Shown: in pieces, positions 50,804 through 58,645 of the stretch
Layout of the letters: each line of letters opens with the position of its first letter
Position numbering within the stretch: position 1 is the stretch's first letter
NCBI GenBank assembly: GCA_051117315.1
Contig: JBNPEA010000073.1
Location: forward strand, 1-58,645
Length of the DNA stretch: 58,645 bases
Reading direction: 5' to 3'
From: Salinarimonas sp051117315
GTDB taxonomy: Bacteria > Pseudomonadota > Alphaproteobacteria > Rhizobiales > Beijerinckiaceae
Made by a program: the position numbers and the translations under genes
Notes under the pieces: model-generated
Databases searched by the model: none
What the model was told of the DNA's origin: nothing
The model's input: only the letters and a program-made list of their open reading frames with translations

Positions 50804-51663
50804 CGCGCGGCGCCTTCGCCGGCGACGCGCCGCTTGGCGAGCGCGTCGAAGGCCACCAGCTCGGCGAGGAGCGCCTCCATCTGCGACAGCGGCACCATGT
50901 TCGGCCCGTCGGACGGCGCGCGCTCGGGCGCCTCGTGGGTCTCGATGAAGACGCCGGCGACGCCGACCGCCACGGCGGCGCGGGCGAGCACCGGCACGAA
51001 CTCGCGCTGGCCGCCCGACGTCGCGCCCTGGCCGCCGGGCTGCTGCACGGAATGGGTGGCGTCGAAGATCACCGGCGCGCCGGTCGCCGCCATGATCGGC
51101 AGGGCGCGCATGTCCGAGACGAGGGTGTTGTAGCCGAAGGAGGCTCCGCGCTCGGTGGCGAGCACGTTCGGGTTCCCGGCGCCCACGACCTTGTCGATCA
51201 CGTTCGCCATGTCCCAGGGTGCCAGGAACTGGCCCTTCTTGACGTTGACGACGCGCCCGGTCTTCGCGGCCGCGACGAGGAGGTCGGTCTGCCGGCAGAG
51301 GAAGGCGGGGATCTGGAGGATGTCGACGGCCTCGGCGACGGCGGCGCACTGCGTCGCCTCGTGCACGTCGGTGAGGGTGGGCAGGCCCAGGCTCTCGCGG
51401 ATCTCGGCGAAGACCGGCAGCGCCGCGTCGATGCCCATGCCGCGCGCGGAGCCGGCGGAGGTGCGGTTCGCCTTGTCGAAGGAGGACTTGTAGACGAGCC
51501 CGAGGCCGAGCCGGCCGCAGATCTCCTTCAAGGCCGCCGCCGTCTCGAGGGCGTGCGCGCGGCTCTCCATGGCGCAGGGGCCGGCGATCAGCGCGAGCGG
51601 CAGGGCGTTGCCGAAGCGCACGGACCCGGCGGCGACGACGGGGGCGGGAGCGGGATTCACCAT
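50800..51663 (-). CDS. kdsA: 3-deoxy-8-phosphooctulonate (KDO-8-P) synthase
   Basis: The 287-residue protein has IAGPCAMESRAHALETA, VYKSSFDKANRTSAGSARGM, GLPTLTDVHEATQCAAVAEA, ILQIPAFLCRQTDLLVAAAK and FDATHSVQQPGGQGATSGGQ, the complete KdsA set. It condenses PEP with arabinose-5-phosphate. The two consecutive KDO genes supply lipid A-core synthesis. Confidence 0.97.
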   Translation of the reverse strand: MVNPAPAPVVAAGSVRFGNALPLALIAGPCAMESRAHALETAAALKEICGRLGLGLVYKSSFDKANRTSAGSARGMGIDAALPVFAEIRESLGLPTLTDVHEATQCAAVAEAVDILQIPAFLCRQTDLLVAAAKTGRVVNVKKGQFLAPWDMANVIDKVVGAGNPNVLATERGASFGYNTLVSDMRALPIMAATGAPVIFDATHSVQQPGGQGATSGGQREFVPVLARAAVAVGVAGVFIETHEAPERAPSDGPNMVPLSQMEALLAELVAFDALAKRRVAGEGAAR

Positions 51664-51735
51664 GGCGCGGCTCTAGCCGGTTTCGCGGCGCCGGTCAAAG
51701 CGCCTTCGCGCGCCGCGAACCGCGCCTCGTCCGCC

Positions 51736-53235
51736 TCAGATGGTCTGGTTGTAGGCCCCGACCTCGGGGCTCTCGCGCAGGATCGCGTCGACGGCCGTGA
51801 ACATCTCCTTCAGGCGCGCCTGCGAGACCGGGCTCTCCACCACGACCACCAGCTCCGGCTTGTTGGAGGAGGCGCGCACCAGGCCCCAGGTGCCGTCGGC
51901 GAGCGTGACACGCACGCCGTTCACCGTCACCACGTCGGCGATCGACGCGCCGGCGATGGGCGTGCCCTGCGCCCGCATCGCCTCGATGCGGGCGGTCACC
52001 CGGGCGACGACGTCGTACTTCACCTCGTCGGGGCAGTGCGGCGACATCGTCGGCGAGCCCCACGTCTTCGGCAGTGCCGCGTAGAGGTCGCTCATCGTCC
52101 GGTCGGGATTGCGGTCGAGCATCTCCAGCACCGCGATGGCGGTGACGAGCCCGTCGTCGTAGCCCCGCCCGATCGGTGCGCCGAAGAAGAAGTGGCCGGA
52201 CTTCTCGAAGCCGGCGAGCGCATCGAGCTGCTTCACGCGGGCCTTGATGTAGCTGTGGCCGGTCTTCCAGTAGTCCGTCGTGGCGCCGAGGCGCGCGAGC
52301 TCCGGGTCCGTCATGAACAGGCCCGTCGACTTCACGTCCACCACGAAGCGGGCGTTCGGGTGCAGGCCCGCGAGGTCGCGCGCGAGCATCACCCCGATCT
52401 TGTCGGCGAAGATCTCAGCGCCGGTCTCGTCGACGACGCCGCAGCGGTCGCCGTCCCCGTCGAAGCCCAGCCCCACGTCGGCGCCGCTCTCGCGCACGGC
52501 GTCGGCCAGCGCATGGAGCATCTCCATGTCCTCGGGGTTGGGGTTGTAGCGCGGGAAGCTGTGGTCGAGCTCGCAGTCGAGCGGGATCACCTCGCAGCCG
52601 AGCCGCTCGAGCAGAAGCGGCGCGAAGGCGCCCGCCGTGCCGTTGCCGCAGGCGGCGACGACCTTGAGCTTTCGCCCGAGGGAGCGCCCGCCCGCGAGGT
52701 CGTCGAGATAGGCCTGCGCGAACCCCTCCACGTACTCGTAGCCGCCGCCGGGCCGCGCCGGGGCGGCGCCCGCCAGCACGATCTCCTTCAGGCGGCTCAT
52801 CTCGTCGGGACCGAAGGTGAGGGGGCGGTCGAGCCCCATCTTCACGCCGGTCCAGCCGTTGTCGTTGTGCGAGGCCGTGACCATCGCGACGCAGGGGCAG
52901 TCGAGCGCGAACTGGGCGAAGTAGGCCATCGGCGAGAGCGCGAGCCCGACGTCCTTCACCCGCATGCCCCCCGCCATCAGCCCGGCGACGAGCGCCAGCT
53001 TGATCGAGGCCGAATAGGAGCGGAAGTCGTGGCCCACCACGATCTCGGGCGCGACGCCTCGCTCGCGGACGAGCTGCGCGATCCCGAGGCCGAGCGCCTG
53101 CACGCCCATCAGGTTCAGCTCGGTGCCGAACAGCCAGCGCGCGTCGTACTCACGAAAGCCGGTGGGCTTGACCAGGGGCGTCGTCTCGTAGGCGTAGGTG
53201 TTCGGCGCGAGCGCCGGCTGCGGGGTCGGAAGCAT
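51736..53235 (-). CDS. Phosphomannomutase/phosphoglucomutase
   Basis: The 499-residue alpha-D-phosphohexomutase has the phosphoserine loop VTASHNDNGWTGVKMG, the metal loop GFDGDGDRCGVVDE, and FEKSGHFFF as sugar-binding segment near the C-terminal third. It interconverts mannose-6-P and mannose-1-P. It is 8 bases downstream of the guanylyltransferase gene. Confidence 0.93.
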   Translation of the reverse strand: MLPTPQPALAPNTYAYETTPLVKPTGFREYDARWLFGTELNLMGVQALGLGIAQLVRERGVAPEIVVGHDFRSYSASIKLALVAGLMAGGMRVKDVGLALSPMAYFAQFALDCPCVAMVTASHNDNGWTGVKMGLDRPLTFGPDEMSRLKEIVLAGAAPARPGGGYEYVEGFAQAYLDDLAGGRSLGRKLKVVAACGNGTAGAFAPLLLERLGCEVIPLDCELDHSFPRYNPNPEDMEMLHALADAVRESGADVGLGFDGDGDRCGVVDETGAEIFADKIGVMLARDLAGLHPNARFVVDVKSTGLFMTDPELARLGATTDYWKTGHSYIKARVKQLDALAGFEKSGHFFFGAPIGRGYDDGLVTAIAVLEMLDRNPDRTMSDLYAALPKTWGSPTMSPHCPDEVKYDVVARVTARIEAMRAQGTPIAGASIADVVTVNGVRVTLADGTWGLVRASSNKPELVVVVESPVSQARLKEMFTAVDAILRESPEVGAYNQTI

Positions 53236-53243
53236 GGGGCGCG

Positions 53244-54665
53244 TCAGGTCCTGTTGTAGACGTCTTCCAGCCGGACGATGTCGTCCTCGCCGAGATAGGA
53301 GCCGGACTGGACCTCGATCAGTTCGAGCGGGATCTTGCCGGGGTTCTCCAGGCGATGCACGGCGCCCAGCGGGATGAAGGTCGATTCGTTCTCGTGCACG
53401 AGGGTCTTGGTCTCGCCCACGGTGACGAGGGCGGTGCCGCGCACCACGATCCAGTGCTCGGCGCGGTGGAAATGCTTCTGCAGCGACAGCCGCCCGCCGG
53501 GCTTGACCACGATGCGCTTGACCTGGAAGCGCTCGCCGCGGTCGACGCCCTGGTAGGAGCCCCAGGGGCGGAACACCTGCGTGTGGTCGTGCACCTCGGC
53601 CCGGCCGCGCCGCTCAAGCTCGCGCACCAGAGCCTTGACGCTCTCGGGCTTCGCGCGGTCGAACACGAGGGTCGCGTCGCGGGTCTGGATCACGGCGAGG
53701 CTCGAGACGCCCACGAGGCAGACGAGGTCCTCGGCGCGCACGTAGTTGTCGCGCGCGTCCAGGAACACCGCCTCGCCGCGCTCGCCGAGATGGGCGGCGT
53801 TGCCGGCCTCGTCGTGCTCCGAGAGCTCCCAGACCGCGTGCCAGGAGCCGACGTCCGACCAGCCCATCGACACCGGCGCGACCCGGGCGCGGTCGGTCTT
53901 CTCCATCACGGCGTAGTCGATCGACAGCGCCGTCGTGCGCGCGAACGCATCGGCGTCGAGCACGGTGAAGCCGAGGTCGCGCGCAGCCCCCGCCACCGCC
54001 GCGCGGGCGGCCTCGACGCTCTGCGAGTCGAATCGGGCATACTCGTCGAGCAGCGTGTCGGCGCGGAAGAGGAAGTTGCCCGAGTTCCAGAGATAGCCGG
54101 AGGCGACGTAGTCGGCCGCGCGCGCCGCGTCCGGCTTCTCGACGAAGGCCTCGAGCGCCTGCACGCCCGCTGTGCCGGTCGCCGCGCCGGGCTTGATGTA
54201 GCCGTAGCCGGTCTCCGGCCGGTCGGGGCGGATGCCGAAGGTGACGATGGCGCCCTCGCGGGCGGCCGCCGCCGCGGCACGTGCCGCGCCGCGGAAGGCG
54301 GCGACGTCGCGCACGACGTGGTCGGCGGCGAGGACCAGCATCAGCCCGTCCGGCTCGCGCGCCGCGAGGAAGGCCGCGCCGGCGGCGATGGCGGGTCCGG
54401 AATCGCGCCGCATCGGCTCGAGCAGGATGTCCCCCTCGACGCCGATGGCGGCGAGCTGGTCGGCCACCATGTGACGGTAGTCGTGGTTCGTGATCACGAC
54501 GGGCGGGCCGAACAGGTCCGGGTCCGCCACGCGCAGGATGGTGTCCTGGAAGGTCGAGCGGGCGCCGAGCAGCTGGATGAACTGCTTGGGCGCCGCCGTG
54601 CGTGACGCCGGCCACAGCCGCGTTCCCGCGCCGCCGGCCATGATCAGGGGTGTGATGCGCGCCAT
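53244..54665 (-). CDS. manC: Mannose-1-phosphate guanylyltransferase / mannose-6-phosphate isomerase
   Basis: The 473-residue bifunctional protein has PLIMAGGAGTRLWPASRTAA with PKQFIQLLG (GTP:mannose-1-P site), TFGIRPDRPETGYGYIKPG and FVEKPDAARAADYVASGYLW, and a C-terminal cupin isomerase domain (RPWGSYQGVDRGERFQVKRI, SLQKHFHRAEHWIVVRGTAL). It gives GDP-mannose with the mutase. CGGAGGACGAG precedes ATG 54665. Confidence 0.95.
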   Translation of the reverse strand: MARITPLIMAGGAGTRLWPASRTAAPKQFIQLLGARSTFQDTILRVADPDLFGPPVVITNHDYRHMVADQLAAIGVEGDILLEPMRRDSGPAIAAGAAFLAAREPDGLMLVLAADHVVRDVAAFRGAARAAAAAAREGAIVTFGIRPDRPETGYGYIKPGAATGTAGVQALEAFVEKPDAARAADYVASGYLWNSGNFLFRADTLLDEYARFDSQSVEAARAAVAGAARDLGFTVLDADAFARTTALSIDYAVMEKTDRARVAPVSMGWSDVGSWHAVWELSEHDEAGNAAHLGERGEAVFLDARDNYVRAEDLVCLVGVSSLAVIQTRDATLVFDRAKPESVKALVRELERRGRAEVHDHTQVFRPWGSYQGVDRGERFQVKRIVVKPGGRLSLQKHFHRAEHWIVVRGTALVTVGETKTLVHENESTFIPLGAVHRLENPGKIPLELIEVQSGSYLGEDDIVRLEDVYNRT

Positions 54666-54876
54666 CTCGTCCTCCGGGCGGCCGCCGCCGCGCGGGCTCA
54701 CGCAGGGGAGCCTCGCGGCGCATGTAACGGTCGCGCGCCTTTCGGCCGGCTTAACACGGATGCGCGCGGCGTGCGATGCGGCCGCTCTCGTCGGTGACGA
54801 CGACGGCGTCGCCCACGACCGCTAGCCAGTCGGCGGCGGCAGGCGGGATGGCGTGTGGATCGAGGGTGGCGGCGGC

Positions 54877-55158
54877 TCACCTGTGCAGTGCGGCTCCCAG
54901 GCCGCCGCGGCGGCAGGCCATGAACAGGTGGAAGCCGACGAGGCGTTCGCCGAGGCGGGCGGCCGCGCCGTCGAAGCCGTCCGGCGTGACGATCCCGTCC
55001 ACGATCCGGCCCTCGAAGCGCCAGGCGTCGTCGATGAAGCGGGGAACGGCCCTGTCCTCGGGAACCGCGCAGCACAGGTAGAGATCCGGCGCGTGCCGGA
55101 AGAGGTTGTAGCGCACCGCGCGCGCGGACGGCGCGGCGCCGGGGAACGGGACGATCAT
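54877..55158 (-). CDS. Small protein downstream of EcfG-like sigma
   Basis: The 93-residue protein (MIVPFPGAAPSARAVRYNLF ... ACRRGGLGAALHR) begins 33 bases after the sigma gene stop. GTG 55170 is an alternative start that adds four residues. It has three cysteines and no membrane span. Not recognised; it does not look like NepR. The link to the sigma factor is only by position. Confidence 0.55.
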   Translation of the reverse strand: MIVPFPGAAPSARAVRYNLFRHAPDLYLCCAVPEDRAVPRFIDDAWRFEGRIVDGIVTPDGFDGAAARLGERLVGFHLFMACRRGGLGAALHR

Positions 55159-55191
55159 GATGCGGTCCACGTGCGAGGACGGGGCGGAGGA

Positions 55192-55809
55192 TCAGGCAGC
55201 CATCAGGAGCGCCGCGCGAAGCGTGCGGTCGGGCCCGAAATCATCCATCCGGGTAAGGCAGAGGTACTCCGCCAGGCGCAGGCGAGCGCGGTGGACGCGG
55301 CTCTTGACCGTGCCGACGGCCACCCCGCAGATCCCCGCGGCCTCCTCGTAGGTCAGGCCCTCGGCCCCCACCAGGATCAGAGCCTCGCGCTGCTCGGGGC
55401 ACAGCCGCGCCAGGGCCGTCCGGAAGTCCTCGAAGTCGAGCCGCGCCTGCTGCGCCGGCAGCGTCGTCAAGCGCTCGCTGTAGACGCCGTCGACGTCCTC
55501 GACCTCGTGGCGGCGCTTGCGGTGCTCGGAGAAGAACAGGTTGCGCAGGATGGTGAACAGCCAGGCGCGCAGGTTGGTGCCCGGCTCGAAGCGGTCGAGC
55601 TTGGAGAGCGCGCGCAGCAGCGTATCCTGGACGAGGTCGTCGGCCCGGTCCGGGCTGCCGCAGAGGGACACGGCATAGGCGCGCAGGTGCGGCGTGGTCG
55701 CGAGCAGGTCCGCACGCAGCGCGTCGTCGGCGGCGCGGGCGGCCGGGCCGGAGCATCCGGACGTCTTCCGGGCGTCAGGGAAGCTCTGCTGATCGAGGTC
55801 GTTCGGCAT
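55192..55809 (-). CDS. EcfG-like (general stress) ECF sigma factor
   Basis: The 205-residue protein has LRAYAVSLCGSPDRADDLVQ, DTLLRALSKLDRFEPGTNLR and AWLFTILRNLFFSEHRKRRH in region 2 and CPEQREALILVGAEGLTYEE, AAGICGVAVGTVKSRVHRAR in region 4. The FEPGTNLRAWLFTILRN stretch is the hallmark of the EcfG family, normally held by NepR and released by phosphorylated PhyR. Neither partner gene is in the window, so this may be a secondary EcfG paralogue. AGGGAAGG precedes ATG. Confidence 0.9.
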   Translation of the reverse strand: MPNDLDQQSFPDARKTSGCSGPAARAADDALRADLLATTPHLRAYAVSLCGSPDRADDLVQDTLLRALSKLDRFEPGTNLRAWLFTILRNLFFSEHRKRRHEVEDVDGVYSERLTTLPAQQARLDFEDFRTALARLCPEQREALILVGAEGLTYEEAAGICGVAVGTVKSRVHRARLRLAEYLCLTRMDDFGPDRTLRAALLMAA

Positions 55810-55992
55810 GAAGCGCTACCTTCCCTGAATGTGGGGTGAACGATCTCACTATCGCCCAATCGGGTCCCCATACGTTCATGCGGGTCGGTGGCGTTTCGTG
55901 ACGAAGTGTAACGAGCGCCCTCGTCGAGACGTCCAGGGTGCCGCAGGCGATCGCTTGCTGCTAAGCTCCGTCCCGGGCAGGTCCGAGCATCG

Positions 55993-56778
55993 ATGAGTGC
56001 AGTGCACCACATTCTCGTCGTCGACGACGATCCCGGCATCCGGCAGATGCTGTCGCGCTATCTCGCCGACGAGGGATATCGGGTGAGCGCCGTGGACAGC
56101 GGCGCGGCCATGTGGGCCCTGATGGAGACCGAAGCGGTCGACCTCGTCCTGCTCGACCTCATCCTGCCGCGCGACGACGGCCTGCTGCTCGCGCGCGAGC
56201 TGCGCCAGCGCACGGACGTGGGGATCATCATGGTGACCGGGCGCGGCGACGTCGTCGACCGGGTCGTCGGCCTCGAGGTCGGCGCGGACGACTACATCGC
56301 CAAGCCCTTCCATCTGCGCGAGGTGCTGGCGCGGATCAAGACCGTGCTGCGGCGCCTCGCTCCGCGCCCCGCCCCTCAGGAGCGGCCGGAGTGCGCCCTC
56401 GTGCGGTTCGACGGATGGACGCTCGAGCCCGAGCGGCGCCGGCTCGTCGCGCCCTCCGGCGAGGAGGTGCGGCTCACCGGTGGCGAGTACGAGCTGCTGT
56501 CGGTGTTCCTGGGCCATGCCGGGCGCGTGCTGGATCGCGACCGGCTGATGGACCTGACGCGCGGGCGCGAATGGGCGGCCTACGACCGCACCATCGACGC
56601 GCAGGTGGCGCGCCTGCGCAAGAAGATCGAGGTGTGCCCGAAGCAGCCGGAGCTGATCAAGTCGGTGCGCGGGGTCGGGTACGTCTTCGCCGGGCGCGTG
56701 GCGCGCGAGCCGGCATCCTCAGCCGGGAAGCGTGGTGGCGCAGCCGGGGCAGATACCGTGGCTGATCCGGACGTCTGA
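55993..56778 (+). CDS. OmpR/PhoB-type response regulator
   Basis: The 261-residue protein has a receiver domain (HILVVDDDPGIRQML; phospho-acceptor Asp in LVLLDLILPRDDG; Lys in YIAKPF) and a winged-helix DNA-binding domain (RLTGGEYELLSVFLGHAGRV, IDAQVARLRKKIE, IKSVRGVGYVF). It is a DNA-binding regulator without an adjacent same-strand kinase. The last 60 bases overlap the end of the convergent PAS gene. Confidence 0.93.
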   Translation: MSAVHHILVVDDDPGIRQMLSRYLADEGYRVSAVDSGAAMWALMETEAVDLVLLDLILPRDDGLLLARELRQRTDVGIIMVTGRGDVVDRVVGLEVGADDYIAKPFHLREVLARIKTVLRRLAPRPAPQERPECALVRFDGWTLEPERRRLVAPSGEEVRLTGGEYELLSVFLGHAGRVLDRDRLMDLTRGREWAAYDRTIDAQVARLRKKIEVCPKQPELIKSVRGVGYVFAGRVAREPASSAGKRGGAAGADTVADPDV

Positions 56779-57342
56779 TCGCCCGCCGGCGGCATAGTAC
56801 GCCTCCGGCGTCACCCAGGAGGCGAGCTCGCGCGCGCCCGCGTCGACCGCGTGGCAGAAGGAGCAGAGTGTCACGTGCGGCTTCGCCAGCGCCTCGCGCC
56901 GTGCGGTGATCTGCGCGTCGACGTCGAAGAGGTCGATCGGCGGACGATGCGCGCTCGACAGCGCGGTCGAGTGGAACAGGCACCCGAGGCGGCCCCCGTC
57001 GAGCTCCATGCGGGTGATCGCCATGCGCAGCTCGCGCCGCTCTCCCGGCGCGTCGCAGCGGAAGGCGAAGGCGACACCGTCGCGTTCGTGGCGGAGGCTG
57101 CGCATCCACTCGCGATAGCGCCCGACCACCGCCTCTCCGTCGATGAACTCGAACAGGTTGCGGCCGATCACCTCCCGCGAGCGGAACTCCGGCCTGCCGC
57201 CGTTGCGCGCGAGCGCTGCGTCCCAATTGCGGCCGCCGATCGCGATGATCGTGCCCTCGTCGTCCGTCGCGTAGGCGATCCCATCCAACGCGGAGAGGAT
57301 GCCGTCGACAGCGAGGGTGTGGGAGCGCGTGGTCGTCGTCAC
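56719..57342 (-). CDS. PAS-domain protein with C-terminal zinc-ribbon-like motif
   Basis: The 207-residue protein has a PAS fold (GIAYATDDEGTIIAIGGRNW, EVIGRNLFEFIDGEAV) and a C-terminal pair CSFCH ... CPGC about 45 residues apart, a probable zinc-binding finger. No output domain is seen, so it may be a sensory adaptor. GTG 57342 begins 10 bases after the hybrid kinase stop; it is likely the last gene of that operon. The 3' end overlaps the convergent response regulator by 60 bases. Confidence 0.75.
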   Translation of the reverse strand: MTTTTRSHTLAVDGILSALDGIAYATDDEGTIIAIGGRNWDAALARNGGRPEFRSREVIGRNLFEFIDGEAVVGRYREWMRSLRHERDGVAFAFRCDAPGERRELRMAITRMELDGGRLGCLFHSTALSSAHRPPIDLFDVDAQITARREALAKPHVTLCSFCHAVDAGARELASWVTPEAYYAAGGRSDVRISHGICPGCATTLPG

Positions 57343-57352
57343 GGGAGCGCTG

Positions 57353-58645
57353 TCACGGCGATGGGTCGGCGCCGGTCAGCGTCCGCCGTAGGACGCGACC
57401 GAACTCTATGGCAGTATATGGTTTCTTCAGCCAGACACCACCCTCGGCGAGCCCGTCGCGGACGAGATCCGGCTCGGCGTAGCCCGACGTGAAGATCACC
57501 TTGAGGTCCGGCCGCAGCATCCGCGCGCGCGCCGCGAGGTCGCCGCCGGTCATGCCGCCGGGCATGATCACGTCGGTGAACACGAGGTCGACCTGCGCAT
57601 GGGCGGCGAGGAGGTCGAGGGCGGCGGGGCCGTTCGCGGCCTCGTGCACGACATAGCCGAGCTCGCGCAGGCGCGCCGCCGCCAATCGCCGCACGCGCGG
57701 CTGGTCCTCGACGACGAGGATCGTCTCGCCCTGGGCGCGATAGGCGTCGAGTTGGGAGCCGGCGGGCGCCTCGTCCTCGATCGCCTCCTCCGCGCAGGGC
57801 AGGTACATGCGCACGGTCGTGCCGTGGCCGGGCTCGCTGTAGATCTGCGCATGCCCCTGCGACTGCTTGACGAAGCCGTAGACCATCGAAAGGCCGAGCC
57901 CGGAGCCGGCCCCGACCTCCTTGGTCGTGAAGAAGGGCTCGAAGGCGCGCTCCACCACGGAGCGGGGCATGCCGACGCCGGTGTCGGTCACCGCGACGAG
58001 GACGTAGCGGCCCTGGCGCACCTCCGGATTGACGCGGACGTAGTCCGGGTCGACCTCGACGTTCTCGGCCGCGATGGTGAGCCGGCCGCCCTTCGGCATC
58101 GCGTCGCGGGCATTGAGCGCCAGGTTCAGGAGGGCGTTCTGCAGCTGGCCAGGGTCGACGAGCGTGCGCCAAAGGCCCGGCTCGGTGCGCAGCTCGACCT
58201 CGATCGTCTCCCCCAACGTCCGGCGCAGCAGCGGCGCGATATCCTCGAGCAGCGCGCGCGGGGCGATCAGCCTGGGCTGGAGCTGCTGGCGCCGGCCGAA
58301 GGCGAGGAGCCGCTCGGTCAGCTGCGCGCCGAGCTCGGCGGTCTCGCGCGCCTCGCGCACCAGCTCCAGCTGGCGTGCGTCCGCCACGCGCATCTCGAGC
58401 ATCTCGAGGTTGCCGAGGATGACGGTGAGGAGATTGTTGAAGTCGTGGGCGAGCCCGCCCGTGAGCTGGCCCACGGCCTCCATCTTCTGGGCCTGGCGCA
58501 GCTCCTGCTCCATGCGCTGGCCCGTGGTGAGATCGCGGATGAAGCCGGTGAACAGCCGCGCGCCGTCGATCTCCACCTCACCCACCGAGGGGTCGCTCGA
58601 CAAGACGCTGCCGGCCTTGCGGCGGCACGTGGGTGCGCGTCCCGG
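57353..58645 (-). CDS. Hybrid histidine kinase, 5' end outside window
   Basis: The frame is open at the right edge and continues upstream. The visible 430 residues start in a PAS/PAC end (VGEVEIDGARLFTGFIRDLT), then H-box GGLAHDFNNLLTVILGNLEM, N-box LLNLALNARDAMPKGG, G1 DTGVGM, G2 GSGLGLSMVYGF, and a C-terminal receiver (ILVVEDQPRVRRL, LVFTDVIMPGGM, LKKPY). This is an HWE-like/blue-light-class-adjacent soluble hybrid kinase architecture (PAS-HisKA-HATPase-REC). The partner may be the adjacent PAS protein; target not known. Confidence 0.92.
   Translation of the reverse strand, partial: PGRAPTCRRKAGSVLSSDPSVGEVEIDGARLFTGFIRDLTTGQRMEQELRQAQKMEAVGQLTGGLAHDFNNLLTVILGNLEMLEMRVADARQLELVREARETAELGAQLTERLLAFGRRQQLQPRLIAPRALLEDIAPLLRRTLGETIEVELRTEPGLWRTLVDPGQLQNALLNLALNARDAMPKGGRLTIAAENVEVDPDYVRVNPEVRQGRYVLVAVTDTGVGMPRSVVERAFEPFFTTKEVGAGSGLGLSMVYGFVKQSQGHAQIYSEPGHGTTVRMYLPCAEEAIEDEAPAGSQLDAYRAQGETILVVEDQPRVRRLAAARLRELGYVVHEAANGPAALDLLAAHAQVDLVFTDVIMPGGMTGGDLAARARMLRPDLKVIFTSGYAEPDLVRDGLAEGGVWLKKPYTAIEFGRVLRRTLTGADPSP

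Overview
The window reads as a GC-rich alphaproteobacterial chromosome, most likely Hyphomicrobiales (Rhizobiales). Pointers are a secreted beta-barrel protein with the family-typical mature start (AADLPSR ... FSWTGFYAGVNAG), an EcfG-like general-stress sigma factor, a DUF736 gene, and KDO/GDP-mannose and O-antigen-type sugar genes. Genus cannot be fixed from this sequence alone.

Positions 1-19.7 kb form a mobile/defence island. At the left edge is a truncated gene for a HamA-like (DUF1837) nuclease, then a decayed ORF, a DUF736 gene, a small AT-rich orphan gene and a VirD4/TraG-type coupling protein. A leftward three-gene operon (putative helix-turn-helix protein, ParA-like ATPase, membrane protein) faces a rightward ribbon-helix-helix accessory gene plus MOBF relaxase-helicase. 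The shared 300-bp spacer carries five 11-bp iterons and two inverted repeats and is the best oriT candidate. Next is a leftward type I restriction-modification operon whose junctions mostly overlap by 1 or 4 bases: decayed S-subunit relic, hsdM, GIY-YIG/DUF4357 nuclease, hsdS, hsdR, YgjP-type metallopeptidase. The island ends in debris: a truncated IS3-family element, an AT-rich orphan gene and the C-terminal stub of a large serine recombinase with an in-frame stop.

Positions 19.7-41.3 kb are mostly chromosomal housekeeping. They include a CBS/DUF294 nucleotidyltransferase-like protein, a sodium:solute symporter with its DUF4212 partner, and a membrane PAS sensor fused to a DnaQ-type exonuclease. 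A DUF736 fossil follows, then yggT, tRNA-Ala(CGC), a split membrane protein/spermidine-synthase-like pair and an acetyltransferase. A beta-oxidation operon (acyl-CoA dehydrogenase, thiolase, FadJ-like) and a six-gene overlapping CDP-deoxysugar operon complete this part.

Positions 41.3-58.6 kb hold envelope and signalling genes. These are a beta-barrel protein, a Cys/Pro-rich secreted protein, an autotransporter-like protein and a proline-rich secreted protein. Divergent from the last lies an ECF sigma / anti-sigma / secreted subtilase operon. vapBC, kdsD-kdsA, a phosphomannomutase and a mannose-1-phosphate guanylyltransferase follow, then an EcfG-like sigma factor, a response regulator, a PAS/zinc-ribbon protein and a hybrid histidine kinase cut by the right edge.

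The most interesting candidate system is the sigma/anti-sigma/subtilase operon. The periplasmic end of the anti-sigma factor resembles the prodomain-like segment of the protease encoded directly after it, suggesting the protease could recognise the anti-sigma factor as it recognises its own prodomain.
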